From: Mycobacterium sp. 852002-51971_SCH5477799-a
GTDB lineage: Bacteria > Actinomycetota > Actinomycetes > Mycobacteriales > Mycobacteriaceae
DNA length: 64,000 nucleotides
Assembly: GCF_001667145.1 (NCBI RefSeq)
Contig: NZ_LZIF01000014.1
Coordinates: forward strand, 95,291-159,290
Direction of reading: 5' to 3'
A model generated the notes under the pieces. It did not search any database and was not told the origin of the DNA. It saw only the letters and a program-made list of their open reading frames with translations. Below are positions 55,931 to 64,000 of this stretch, piece by piece (the stretch's first letter is position 1; each line of letters begins with the position of its first letter). A program made the translations under genes and the position numbers.

Positions 55931-56614
55931 ATGGCGGAGCAGCCGACCGGCGGACAGGGCGCCGGCGACAGCCGTGACTCGCGTGGGGATCGCGACAGCC
56001 GCGGTCGCCGCGACGGCGGCGGTCGTGGCGGCCGCGACCGCGACGGCGACAAGAGCAACTACCTGGAGCGGGTTGTCGCGATCAACCGTGTCTCCAAGGT
56101 GGTCAAGGGTGGTCGCCGTTTCAGCTTCACCGCATTGGTGATCGTCGGCGACGGCCACGGCATGGTCGGTGTCGGCTACGGCAAGGCCAAGGAAGTACCC
56201 GCGGCGATCGCCAAGGGCGTCGAGGAGGCCCGCAAAAGCTTCTTCCGGGTGCCGCTGATCCGCGGGACCATCACCCACCCGGTGCAGGGTGAGGCGGCCG
56301 CCGGCGTGGTGCTGCTGCGCCCCGCCAGCCCCGGTACCGGTGTGATCGCCGGCGGCGCCGCGCGTGCGGTGCTGGAATGCGCCGGCGTGCACGACATCCT
56401 GGCGAAGTCGCTGGGTAGTGACAACGCGATCAACGTGGTGCACGCGACCGTCGCCGCCCTGAAGTTGCTGCAGCGGCCCGAGGAGGTGGCCGCTCGCCGC
56501 GGCCTGCCCATCGAGGACGTTGCGCCGGCCGGAATGCTCAAGGCCCGCCGCGAAAGCGACGCGATGGCCAGTGCGGCGGCACGCGAGGCCCAGACTTCGG
56601 GGACACAACCATGA
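55931..56614 (+). CDS. rpsE: 30S ribosomal protein S5
   Basis: A 227-residue protein important for decoding accuracy. The core begins [22 protein letters not shown] with [15 protein letters not shown]. An N-terminal Arg/Gly/Asp-rich region (about 15-40, [16 protein letters not shown]) is characteristic of mycobacteria. ATG 55931, 49 bases after rplR, was chosen because the protein starts [13 protein letters not shown]. Confidence 0.98.
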   Translation: MAEQPTGGQGAGDSRDSRGDRDSRGRRDGGGRGGRDRDGDKSNYLERVVAINRVSKVVKGGRRFSFTALVIVGDGHGMVGVGYGKAKEVPAAIAKGVEEARKSFFRVPLIRGTITHPVQGEAAAGVVLLRPASPGTGVIAGGAARAVLECAGVHDILAKSLGSDNAINVVHATVAALKLLQRPEEVAARRGLPIEDVAPAGMLKARRESDAMASAAAREAQTSGTQP

Positions 56615-56847
56615 GTAGTCAACTGAAGATCACCCAGGTGCGCAGCACCATCGGGGCCCGCTGGAAGCAGCGGGAGTCCCTACGCACCCTGGGCCTGCGG
56701 CGGATTCGCCACTCGGTGATCCGCGAGGACAACGCGCAGACCCGCGGCCTGATCGCTGTGGTCAGCCACCTCGTCGAGGTGGAGCCTGCCGAGGCGACGG
56801 CCACGGCCACGGGCACGGGCACGGGCACCGGAGGTAGCAAGAAATGA
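56611..56847 (+). CDS. rpmD: 50S ribosomal protein L30 with repeat tail
   Basis: A 78-residue protein. The core [20 protein letters not shown] to [10 protein letters not shown] is standard. The tail [18 protein letters not shown] is encoded by five 6-base units ACGGSC (56797-56826). It makes the protein longer than the about 65 residues I recall for M. tuberculosis. It overlaps rpsE and rplO by 4 bases each. Confidence 0.97.
   Translation: MSSQLKITQVRSTIGARWKQRESLRTLGLRRIRHSVIREDNAQTRGLIAVVSHLVEVEPAEATATATGTGTGTGGSKK
56797..56826. repeat. hexanucleotide repeat (ACGGSC)5 inside rpmD
   Basis: Two ACGGCC units followed by three ACGGGC units in frame, coding for Thr-Ala and Thr-Gly dipeptides. 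Length changes of whole units would keep the reading frame. Confidence 0.85.
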
Positions 56848-57287
56848 CGATCAAGCTGCACGATCTCAAGCCCGCGCGCGGTTCGAAGACCGCCCGCACC
56901 CGGGTCGGTCGCGGTGAGGGCTCCAAAGGCAAGACCGCCGGTCGCGGGACCAAGGGCACCAAGGCACGCAAGAACGTGCCGTCGACCTTCGAGGGTGGCC
57001 AGATGCCGATCCACATGCGGCTGCCCAAGCTGAAGGGCTTCCGCAACCGGTTCCGCACCGAGTACGAGATTGTCAACGTCGGCGACCTCAATAGGCTTTT
57101 CCCGCAAGGCGGTTCGATCGGCGTGGACGAGTTGGTGGCCAAGGGCGCGGTTCGCCGCAACTCGCTGGTCAAGGTCCTCGGCGACGGCAAGCTGACGGTC
57201 AAGGTCGAGGTGACGGCGCACAAGTTCAGCGGCAGCGCGCGCGAGAAGATCACCGCCGCGGGCGGTTCGGCGACCGAGCTGTCGTAG
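56844..57287 (+). CDS. rplO: 50S ribosomal protein L15
   Basis: A 147-residue protein with the N-terminal glycine-rich tail [20 protein letters not shown] and [18 protein letters not shown]. Last ribosomal gene in the window. Its stop (57285-57287) abuts the stop of a convergent gene with no gap, and no terminator is visible. Confidence 0.98.
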   Translation: MTIKLHDLKPARGSKTARTRVGRGEGSKGKTAGRGTKGTKARKNVPSTFEGGQMPIHMRLPKLKGFRNRFRTEYEIVNVGDLNRLFPQGGSIGVDELVAKGAVRRNSLVKVLGDGKLTVKVEVTAHKFSGSAREKITAAGGSATELS

Positions 57288-58214
57288 CTAGGTCAGCTGC
57301 GGAATCACTTCCGCGGCAAGGCGTTCCATCTGCTCGCGGTTTTCTGCCGCGTCGGTGCCGAGGGGATTCAGCAGCACCATCTGCGCCCCGGCGTCGATGA
57401 CCTCACGCAACCCGCGGACCACGTCGTCAGGTCTGCCGGACACCGGCACGTCCTGCACGCCGGGCATCCGTCCGTAGATGCGGTCCAGCCCGTCGAGCAC
57501 CCGTTCCCGGGCCCTGGCGGCGTCGTCGTCGAGCATCAGGTAGACCCGTTTGCCGATGGTGAATTTCGCGGGGTCCTTCTGTTGCTCGTCGAGCTCGCGG
57601 CGCACGACGGTCACCGCCCCGGCGAACGCCTCGGTGGTCGACGAGCCGGCGCCCAGGAACGAATCGCCGTGCCGCACCGCGCGGGCCAGCGCCTTGGGCG
57701 CGAGGCCGCCGAACCAGATCGGCGGGTGAGGCCGCTGTACCGGCTTGGGCTGAATGGGCAAGTCGTCGACGTCGCGAAATCGACCGTGAAACGTCACCCT
57801 CGGCTCGTCGGACCACGCCGCCTTCATCAGCTCCAGACCCTCGGTGAAGTAAGAGATGAAGGTGTCCTTGTCTACGCCGAATGCGGCGAATTTCCGCCCA
57901 CCGCCGCCGGGCGCGACACCGAGGTCGAGCCGGCCGTGGCTAAGTCGGTCGACGGCGGTGGCGGCCGAGGCCAACTGCAGCGGGTCGTGCAACGACGTCA
58001 CCAGGACCGCGACGCCCAGGCGCAGCCGCTCGGTACAGGCCGCGCAATACGCCAGCAGTTCCAGCGGCGCCAGCAACGGTGCGGGCCCGATGATCTGCTC
58101 GAGCAGCCAGCCGCCCTCGAAGCCGAGTTCTTCGGCGCGCGCGAGAAACGCGCGCAACCCCGCCCCGTCGAAGCCGTCGTAGTCGAACTGCGGGATCGCG
58201 ATGGCAAAGCTCAC
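57288..58214 (-). CDS. LLM-class flavin-dependent oxidoreductase
   Basis: A 308-residue TIM-barrel oxidoreductase of the luciferase-like group, using F420 or FMN. It contains ARAEELGFEGGWLLEQ, LRLGVAVLVTSLHDPLQLA, LDLGVAPGGGGRKFAAFGVD, and PPIWFGGLAPKALARA. The cofactor cannot be assigned with certainty. No gene of this kind lies between rplO and sppA in M. tuberculosis as I recall it, so this looks like a lineage-specific gain. It is convergent with and directly adjacent to rplO. Confidence 0.9.
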   Translation of the reverse strand: MSFAIAIPQFDYDGFDGAGLRAFLARAEELGFEGGWLLEQIIGPAPLLAPLELLAYCAACTERLRLGVAVLVTSLHDPLQLASAATAVDRLSHGRLDLGVAPGGGGRKFAAFGVDKDTFISYFTEGLELMKAAWSDEPRVTFHGRFRDVDDLPIQPKPVQRPHPPIWFGGLAPKALARAVRHGDSFLGAGSSTTEAFAGAVTVVRRELDEQQKDPAKFTIGKRVYLMLDDDAARARERVLDGLDRIYGRMPGVQDVPVSGRPDDVVRGLREVIDAGAQMVLLNPLGTDAAENREQMERLAAEVIPQLT

Positions 58215-58252
58215 CCGACCACCGTACGGCCGTGCATCGGTAGTCTGCAGAC

Positions 58253-60025
58253 ATGTTCGCTTTCCTGCCTTCGATCCCCGGCGTCGACGATGTTCGGGCC
58301 CTCGCCGGACGGGTCGATACCGCCCGCCATCATGGCGTGCCCAACGGTTGCGTGCTCGAATTGGACCTGCGCGCGATGCCGCCGGAGACGTCGGGCTTTG
58401 ATCCGCTGGCCATCATCAGCGGCGCGAGCCGACCGACAGCGCTGCGCGACATGGTGGCCGCCATCCACCGCGCGGCCGAGGACCCGCGGGTCGCCGGGCT
58501 GATCGCCCGTGTGCAACTCACGGCGTCGCCGTCGGCCGCGGTGCAGGAGCTACGCGAGGCAATCGTGGCCTTCACCGCCGCCAAGCCGTCACTCGCCTGG
58601 GCCGAGACCTACCCGGGGACGCTGTCGTACTACCTGGCTTCGGCTTTCGGTGAAATTTGGATGCAGCCGGCCGGAAGCGTCGGACTGATCGGCTTCGCCA
58701 GCAATGCCACCTTCCTGCGCGACGCGTTCGACAAAGCCGGCATCGAACCCCAATTCGTCGCGCGCGGCGAATACAAGTCGGCGGTAAACCGTTACACCGA
58801 GCAGGGATTCACCGAGGCCCACCGCGAGGCCGTCACGCGGATGTTGCGCAGCGTGCAAGAGCAGGTATGGGACGCAGTCGCGCAATCCCGCAAGCTCGAC
58901 GCCGCTACGCTCGACGCACTGGCCGATCGTGCCCCGCTGTTGCGCGAGGAGGCGTTGGCCTCGGGCTTGGTCGACCGGATCGGCTTCCGGGACGAAGCCT
59001 ATGACCGCATCGCGGAAATGGTTGGGGTGCAGGATGTTTCCGATACAACACCACCGCGGCTGTACGTGTCGCGTTATGCGGGTGCTGCCCGGCCACGGCT
59101 GACCCCGCCGGTGCCTTCGGTTCCTGGACGCCGCGCCAAGCCGACGGTGGCGGTCGTCAACGTCGACGGCGAGATCGTCGACGGTCGTGGCGGCCCCCAG
59201 TTCCTGCCGTTCGGCAGCCCCACCGTCGGCGGCGACACCATCGCCGCGGCGCTGCGGGAAGCCGCCGCCGACGAATCCGTCTCCGCGATCGTGCTGCGGG
59301 TGAACAGCCCGGGCGGCTCGGTCACCGCATCGGAAACCCTTTGGCGCGAAGTGAAGAGGGCTCGCAAGCGGGGCAAGCCCGTGGTGGCGTCGATGGGTGC
59401 GGTCGCCGCATCCGGTGGCTACTACATCGCGGTGGCCGCCGACGCGATCGTGGCCAGCCCCACAACCATCACAGGTTCGATCGGCGTGTTCACCGGCAAG
59501 CTGGTGATCCGCGATTTGATGCAGCGGTTGGGCGTCGGGCTGGAAACCGTGCGTACCAACGCCAATGCCGATGCCTGGTCGATCGAATCACCGTTCACCC
59601 CGGAACAGCGCGCCCGCCAAGAGGCCGAAGCCGACTTGGTGTACGCGGATTTCGTGGAGCGGGTCGCCGACGGGCGCAATCTGACCACCGAGGCCGTCGA
59701 CCGGGTCGCCCGGGGCCGGGTGTGGACCGGCGCCGACGCACGCGAGCGGGGCCTGGTCGACGAACTGGGCGGCTTTAGAGCCGCGTTGCGCCGGGCGAAA
59801 ATCCTTGCCGGACTGGACAAGGACACCGACGTGCGGATCGTGACCTACCCGGGCGGATCACTGCTGGATATGTTGCGGCCGCGGGCCTCCTCGCAGCCGA
59901 CCGCGGCGTCGCTGCCCGATGCGCTCGGCGCGCTGCTAGGCCGCACCATCGGCGGCATCCTGGACAACGTCGAGCGGTCCTACAGCGGGGCCAGCGCGCT
60001 GTGGCTGGGACCCCGCCGCCTCTAG
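58253..60025 (+). CDS. sppA: signal peptide peptidase SppA (protease IV, S49)
   Basis: A 590-residue tandem S49 protease that degrades cleaved signal peptides. The catalytic lysine is K175 in [10 protein letters not shown] in the first domain, and the serine is S387 in [10 protein letters not shown] in the second. No clear N-terminal membrane helix is visible from ATG 58253, unlike E. coli SppA. Its TAG shares the CTAG 60022-60025 with the stop of the convergent methyltransferase gene. It lies 38 bases from the divergent LLM gene. Confidence 0.94.
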   Translation: MFAFLPSIPGVDDVRALAGRVDTARHHGVPNGCVLELDLRAMPPETSGFDPLAIISGASRPTALRDMVAAIHRAAEDPRVAGLIARVQLTASPSAAVQELREAIVAFTAAKPSLAWAETYPGTLSYYLASAFGEIWMQPAGSVGLIGFASNATFLRDAFDKAGIEPQFVARGEYKSAVNRYTEQGFTEAHREAVTRMLRSVQEQVWDAVAQSRKLDAATLDALADRAPLLREEALASGLVDRIGFRDEAYDRIAEMVGVQDVSDTTPPRLYVSRYAGAARPRLTPPVPSVPGRRAKPTVAVVNVDGEIVDGRGGPQFLPFGSPTVGGDTIAAALREAAADESVSAIVLRVNSPGGSVTASETLWREVKRARKRGKPVVASMGAVAASGGYYIAVAADAIVASPTTITGSIGVFTGKLVIRDLMQRLGVGLETVRTNANADAWSIESPFTPEQRARQEAEADLVYADFVERVADGRNLTTEAVDRVARGRVWTGADARERGLVDELGGFRAALRRAKILAGLDKDTDVRIVTYPGGSLLDMLRPRASSQPTAASLPDALGALLGRTIGGILDNVERSYSGASALWLGPRRL

Positions 60026-60936
60026 TCTCTGAGCTCGGCGCTGATGAAGACGATCTCGCCGAGGGGATCGTCGTTCGCCGGTGCGGGCACCTCGATGCCG
60101 TTGCGCCCGAAGAGTTCCGTACGGGTCACGCCCTCGGCCCGCCATCCGATGCTCGACAGGTAGTCGACGACGTGGTTGCGTTCGCCCGCGTAGACCAGCG
60201 ACGCCATGTCGATGTCGACGCCGTGCTCGCGGAATGACCCGGACATCTCGCGCACCCGTTCCGCATCGAAATCCACGATGCCGGGCACGAATTCGGTGGC
60301 GATGGTGCTGCCGGGCGCGCTGAGCGCGGTGATGTTGTCGAACAGCCGATCCTGGGCCTCCGGCGGCAGGTAGATCAGCAGTCCCTCGGCCAGCCAGGCC
60401 GTCGGAGCCGCCGTGTCGAATCCCGCCGCTTTCAGCGCGGCGGGCCAGTCCGCGCGCAGATCGATGGGAACGGTGCGCCGCGATGCCGTCGGCTCGGCAC
60501 CCACATCGGCCAGGGTCGCGCTCTTGAACTCGATCACCCGCGGCTGGTCGATCTCGTAGACCACCGTGCCGGCCGGCCAGGGCAACCGGTAGGCGCGCGA
60601 ATCGAGCCCGGAAGCCAGGATCACCACCTGGCGCACCCCGCCGCCGGTGGCGTCGATGAAATAATCGTCAAAGTACTTGGTGCGCACGGCCATTCCGTCG
60701 ACCATCGATTGCAGACGCACCGGCGAAGCGTTCTCGATGGCTTCCACATCGAGATCGCCGTCCATCATCTTGGTGAAGAACTCCACCCCGACCGCGCGCA
60801 CCAGCGGTTCGGCGAACGGATCGTTGATCAAACCCCGGGGATCTTTGGTCGCCATCGCGCGCCCAGCCGCGACCATGGTCGCGGTCGCGCCGACGCTGGA
60901 CGCCAGATCCCACTCGTCGTCGTGAGTGCGTGACAT
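60022..60936 (-). CDS. class I SAM-dependent methyltransferase, paralogue 1
   Basis: A 304-residue member of the large mycobacterial SAM-dependent methyltransferase family (TIGR00027 type). It has [33 protein letters not shown], the SAM site [31 protein letters not shown] and [17 protein letters not shown]. The substrate is unknown; relatives are suggested to act on lipids. Most downstream of three tandem paralogues. Confidence 0.93.
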   Translation of the reverse strand: MSRTHDDEWDLASSVGATATMVAAGRAMATKDPRGLINDPFAEPLVRAVGVEFFTKMMDGDLDVEAIENASPVRLQSMVDGMAVRTKYFDDYFIDATGGGVRQVVILASGLDSRAYRLPWPAGTVVYEIDQPRVIEFKSATLADVGAEPTASRRTVPIDLRADWPAALKAAGFDTAAPTAWLAEGLLIYLPPEAQDRLFDNITALSAPGSTIATEFVPGIVDFDAERVREMSGSFREHGVDIDMASLVYAGERNHVVDYLSSIGWRAEGVTRTELFGRNGIEVPAPANDDPLGEIVFISAELRD

Positions 60937-60946
60937 GGTGCAAACC

Positions 60947-61849
60947 CTACTTCAGGGTCGCGGCGACGTAGCTGAGGTCGCCGAATGCCGCGACCACTTC
61001 TTCGGGGAACTCGAACCCGTTGTGCGCGTAAAGTTCCCTGACGGGGTGGGCCGTCACATCCCAGCCGTGCTCCGTCAGGTAGTCGACGACGACGCTGCGC
61101 TCACCTTGGTAGAACAGGTCGCCCGCGTCGAGGTCGAACCCGGCGCGTCGCCACCGCTCGGTGATGCGCGCCACGCGCTCTTCGGTGAAGGAATTGGGGT
61201 CCGGCACGTGTTCGGTCGCCAGGCGGCTGCCCGGCGCGCTGAGCGCGGTGATGTTGTCGAACAGCCGGTCCTGAGCCTCGGGCGGCAGGTAGGGCAGCAG
61301 CCCTTCGGCGCTCCACGCGGTCGGCTGGGTGACGTCGAATCCGCCCTCGCGCAAGGCAGCCGGCCAGTCGTCGCGCAGGTCGATGCTGATGGTGCGGCGC
61401 TCGGCGGTCGGAGCGGCACCGAGGCCGGCTAGCGTGCTGGTCTTGAACGCGATGACCTGTGGTTGGTCGATCTCGTAAACCACCGTGTCCGCGGGCCACG
61501 GCAGGCGGTAGGCCCTAGTGTCCAGGCCGGAAGCCAGGATCACCGCTTGGCGGACACCGGAATTGATGAAGAAGTCGTCGAAAAACCTGGTGCGTACCGT
61601 GATCTGCTCGGCCCTGGTCTTGCGGTTCAGCAGCGGGTCGTCGGCGAAATCGACCTCGCCGTCGATGATCCGGATGAAGGGGTCTAACCCGACGGCGCGG
61701 ACCAGGGGATCGGCCAGTTGATCGTCGAGCAGCGGCTTGGGTCCCTGCGACGCCACGGCGCGCGACGCGGCGACCATCGTCGCCGTCGCCCCCACGCTGG
61801 ACGCCAAGTCCCAGCTGTCGCCCTCGGTCCTTCCGGTGTCAGCGGTCAT
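60947..61849 (-). CDS. class I SAM-dependent methyltransferase, paralogue 2
   Basis: A 300-residue paralogue with the same motifs: [48 protein letters not shown] and [17 protein letters not shown]. It is 10 bases upstream of paralogue 1 and 12 bases downstream of paralogue 3. ATG start. A single transcript is likely. Confidence 0.93.
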   Translation of the reverse strand: MTADTGRTEGDSWDLASSVGATATMVAASRAVASQGPKPLLDDQLADPLVRAVGLDPFIRIIDGEVDFADDPLLNRKTRAEQITVRTRFFDDFFINSGVRQAVILASGLDTRAYRLPWPADTVVYEIDQPQVIAFKTSTLAGLGAAPTAERRTISIDLRDDWPAALREGGFDVTQPTAWSAEGLLPYLPPEAQDRLFDNITALSAPGSRLATEHVPDPNSFTEERVARITERWRRAGFDLDAGDLFYQGERSVVVDYLTEHGWDVTAHPVRELYAHNGFEFPEEVVAAFGDLSYVAATLK

Positions 61850-61861
61850 TGCGGATGGCTC

Positions 61862-62809
61862 CTACTTCTCGAGGGTTCCGCTCGTGTACAGCATCTCGCC
61901 CATGCGCATGTCGTCGTCGGTGAGCGGGTCAAGACCGTTGGCCGCGAACAGTTCTCCGATGCTGGCGCTGTTCAGCCGCCAGCCGCGCTCGGCCAGGTAC
62001 GGAGCCGCCTCGTTGCGGTCGCCGAAGTAGACCAGGCCCGCCATGTCCAGCTCGAAACCGTGCGCACGCCAGCGCTCGGAGATCGTCTGCATGCGCTCCT
62101 TCATCTTCTCCTCGTCGCCGGGCTCGGGGTTGGGGGCGCTCTCGGTGGCCAGCCGGCTGCCCGACGCGCTGAGCTCGGTGATGGTGTCGAGCAGGCGGTC
62201 CTGCGCCTCGGGCGGCAGGTAGCCGAGCAGGCCCTCGGCGCTCCACGCGGCGGGCTGGGACGGGTCGAAACCGGCGTCGCGCAGCGCGGTGGGCCAGTCG
62301 TCGCGCAGATCGACGGCCACCACCCGGCGCTCGGCGGTGGGGGCAGCCCCGAGGTCGGCCAGCGAGCGGGTCTTGAATTCGATGACCTGCGGCTGGTCGA
62401 CCTCGTAGACCACGGTCCCGGCCGGCCACCGCAGCCGGTAGGGGCGGGCGTCCAGCCCGGCGGCCAGGATCACCGCCTGCTTGATACCCGCGTTGGTCGC
62501 GTCCAGGAAGAACTCGTCGAAGAACTTGGTTCGCACCGCCATGTTGTCGGCCATCCGCGACATCGCCCCGGCGGACCCGGCGGCACCGTCGTGCACGTCG
62601 TTCAACTCGGCGGGATCCAGCTCGCCGCTGGCCAGCCGGGAGAGCAGTTCCACACCGACCAACTTGACCAGCGGCTCGGCGAACGGATCGTCGATCAGTG
62701 GCTTGTCGGCGCGGGTGGCCATCGCGCGGGCCGCCGCGACCATCGTCGCGGTCACGCCGACGCTGGACGCCAGGTCCCAGGTGTCGCCTTCGTACCTGGT
62801 GGAAGTCAT
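61862..62809 (-). CDS. class I SAM-dependent methyltransferase, paralogue 3
   Basis: A 315-residue paralogue: [52 protein letters not shown] and [17 protein letters not shown]. An insert near 65-85 ([16 protein letters not shown]) is absent from the others. ATG 62809 has a GGGG 7 bases upstream; a longer reading to 63325 would run across the divergent SDR gene and is rejected. First gene of the three-gene operon. Confidence 0.93.
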   Translation of the reverse strand: MTSTRYEGDTWDLASSVGVTATMVAAARAMATRADKPLIDDPFAEPLVKLVGVELLSRLASGELDPAELNDVHDGAAGSAGAMSRMADNMAVRTKFFDEFFLDATNAGIKQAVILAAGLDARPYRLRWPAGTVVYEVDQPQVIEFKTRSLADLGAAPTAERRVVAVDLRDDWPTALRDAGFDPSQPAAWSAEGLLGYLPPEAQDRLLDTITELSASGSRLATESAPNPEPGDEEKMKERMQTISERWRAHGFELDMAGLVYFGDRNEAAPYLAERGWRLNSASIGELFAANGLDPLTDDDMRMGEMLYTSGTLEK

Positions 62810-62840
62810 GTTTGTGCCCCTATCGGAGGTAGTCAATCTA

Positions 62841-62855
62841 ATATTTAGCCAATAT
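62841..62855. promoter_or_regulatory. AT-rich inverted repeat between methyltransferases and SDR
   Basis: ATATT-TAGCC-AATAT lies in the 97-base divergent gap and stands out in a GC-rich region. It may be part of a -10 for either strand or an operator. Confidence 0.38.
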
Positions 62856-62906
62856 AACAAGCTTCCCCCACTGTACGCTTCCCGCGATTCGCGGCAACCT
62901 TTACTG

Positions 62907-63683
62907 ATGGCGTACGCGGCGGCTGGTAAACGGGTGCTCATCACGGGTGCCTCGGCGGGATTGGGGGCGGCCCTGGCGCGGCAGCTGGCCGCCCGGGACG
63001 CGGTGGTGGGGCTGATAGCGCGCCGACGGGATCGGCTGGGCGAGGTGCTGGCCGACTGCCGTCGCACCTCACCCGGATCGGCGATGTTCGTGGCCGACCT
63101 GGCCGACACGTCGGCGCTGCGTGACCTGGCGCTGCGGGCCTGGGATGCGCTCGGCGGCATCGACGTGCTGATCAACAACGCCGCGATGCCCAAGCGGCGC
63201 AGCGTCGTCGCACTGGACCCGGGCGAGGCCGAAGACGTCATGCGGGTCAACTTCTTCGCCCCGATGCGCCTGACGCTAACGCTGTTGCCGCGGATGCTGG
63301 CACGCGGATCGGGCATGATTGTCAACGTGTCCAGCGTCGGCGGCCGGCTCGGAATTATCCACGAAACCGCCTACTGTGCAAGCAAATTCGCGCTCTGCGG
63401 GTGGAGTGAGGCGATGGCCGTCGATCTGCATGACACGCAGATCGCGGTGAAGCTGATCGAGCCCGGGCCGGTCGACACCGAGATATGGGACCACCCGGGC
63501 AGCGAGGAACCGCTTTATCGGGGACCCAAGATGCCGGCCGACGTGGTGGCCGACGGAATCATCGAGGCGTTGGGCAGTGAGCGCTTCGAGCACTACGTTC
63601 CCGACATGAAGGCCGTAGTGGATGCCAAGAACGCCGACCTGGATGCGTTCATCGCCGGGGCGGCCGGGATGGCGTCGTCATGA
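62907..63683 (+). CDS. short-chain dehydrogenase/reductase
   Basis: A 258-residue classical SDR. The cofactor motif is TGASAGLG (13-20), then NNAA at 90-93, the catalytic Ser in VNVSSVGG (142-143), Tyr156 and Lys160 in YCASK. The basic residues IARRRDR after the second strand suggest NADP. ATG 62907 was chosen since [15 protein letters not shown] starts the Rossmann fold; a much longer frame upstream has no support. It overlaps the next gene by 4 bases (ATGA). Confidence 0.93.
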   Translation: MAYAAAGKRVLITGASAGLGAALARQLAARDAVVGLIARRRDRLGEVLADCRRTSPGSAMFVADLADTSALRDLALRAWDALGGIDVLINNAAMPKRRSVVALDPGEAEDVMRVNFFAPMRLTLTLLPRMLARGSGMIVNVSSVGGRLGIIHETAYCASKFALCGWSEAMAVDLHDTQIAVKLIEPGPVDTEIWDHPGSEEPLYRGPKMPADVVADGIIEALGSERFEHYVPDMKAVVDAKNADLDAFIAGAAGMASS

Positions 63684-64000
63684 AGGCGCTCGTCTACGGC
63701 GTGCCGCCGGAGCCTTTCGAGGTTCCCGACGACGCCAACCAGTTGACCCGGAACCTGGCGCAGACCCCGACCGCCCTGCGCGATCTGCCGGATCCGGAAC
63801 TGCCGCACGAGGACTGGGTGATCACCCGGCCGCGGCTGACCGGAATCTGCGGGTCGGATTCCAAGCAGATACTGATGGACTTCGGCGAGGGCGACACCGA
63901 CAACGCCATGGCGGCGTTTTGTTCGTTCCCGCAAGTCATGGGCCACGAGGTGGTCGCCGACGTGGTGGCGCTAGGCCCCAAGGCCCGGGGGCTGCAGGTG
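63680..64000 (+). CDS. zinc-dependent alcohol dehydrogenase, N-terminal part
   Basis: The first 107 residues of a medium-chain dehydrogenase, open at the window edge. The catalytic zinc ligand Cys57 lies in GICGSDS, and His89-Glu90 in MGHEVVA. An insertion DFGEGDTDNAMAAFCSF sits between them. Translationally coupled to the SDR gene, suggesting successive oxidation steps on one alcohol or ketone. Confidence 0.88.
   Translation, partial: MKALVYGVPPEPFEVPDDANQLTRNLAQTPTALRDLPDPELPHEDWVITRPRLTGICGSDSKQILMDFGEGDTDNAMAAFCSFPQVMGHEVVADVVALGPKARGLQV

Noticed and set aside
61862..63325. A 487-codon version of methyltransferase paralogue 3
   Set aside because: The extra N-terminal part is antisense to a well-supported SDR gene and Ser/Arg-rich.

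Overview
This 64-kb window is a GC-rich actinobacterial chromosome segment, almost certainly from a slow-growing Mycobacterium. It follows the gene order of M. tuberculosis from Rv0648 to about Rv0726 closely. It carries a PE-family protein gene, and its RpoB, RpsL and EF-Tu sequences are mycobacterial. Several differences from M. tuberculosis (no mmpS5/mmpL5/Rv0678 block, no vapBC cluster before rpoB, an extra LLM oxidoreductase, a third methyltransferase paralogue, a longer L10 tail) point to a non-tuberculous species, perhaps near the avium/intracellulare group. The species assignment is an inference from remembered gene order and protein sequence, not a search result.

Layout. Positions 1-3478 hold the end of an alpha-mannosidase gene, a SurA/PpiC-like protein usually labelled fabD2, a ROK sugar kinase, and a divergent HxlR regulator/DUF1772 membrane protein pair. 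Positions 3500-4830 are the rplJ-rplL operon with an L10 leader and a strong terminator. Then come a TetR/carotenoid-oxygenase divergent pair, the Mce-transporter ATPase mkl/mceG, and rpoB-rpoC (8668-16195). Positions 16554-21427 carry endonuclease IV and an acyl-CoA metabolism operon (fadE8, echA4, a PaaX-like regulator, echA5). Two DUF3060 exported proteins and a TetR follow, then the str operon (rpsL, rpsG, fusA, tuf; 23510-27846). Positions 28007-29713 hold a PE protein and a SHOCT-domain membrane protein.

Positions 29804-40169 form the mycofactocin region. It contains a mycofactocin-type SDR, a ferredoxin reductase, a DUF2332 gene, mftR, then mftA-mftB-mftC-mftD and mftE-mftF-mftG. MftC modifies the Val-Tyr end of the MftA peptide while MftB presents it. 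MftE cuts off the product, MftD oxidises it, MftF glucosylates it, and MftG re-oxidises the finished cofactor. A TetR gene that appears to start with ATT follows.

Positions 41462-57287 are the S10 and spc ribosomal operons. They are split by a 6-kb accessory block (46974-52996) containing an arylsulfatase, its formylglycine-generating enzyme, a DUF222/HNH (13E12-type) gene with a 20-bp tandem duplication over its start, and a decayed hydrolase-cyclase pseudogene. The window ends with an LLM flavin oxidoreductase, sppA, three tandem SAM-dependent methyltransferases, an SDR, and a zinc alcohol dehydrogenase cut by the window edge.

No tRNA, rRNA, CRISPR array, intact insertion sequence or prophage was seen. 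No clearly undescribed multi-gene system stands out. The most noteworthy items are the ATT-start TetR, the 20-bp duplication, the cyclase remnant, the repeat-flanked A7-G-T7 element before mftE, a perfect KstR-type box before the mycofactocin SDR, and the parvulin-like nature of the so-called fabD2.
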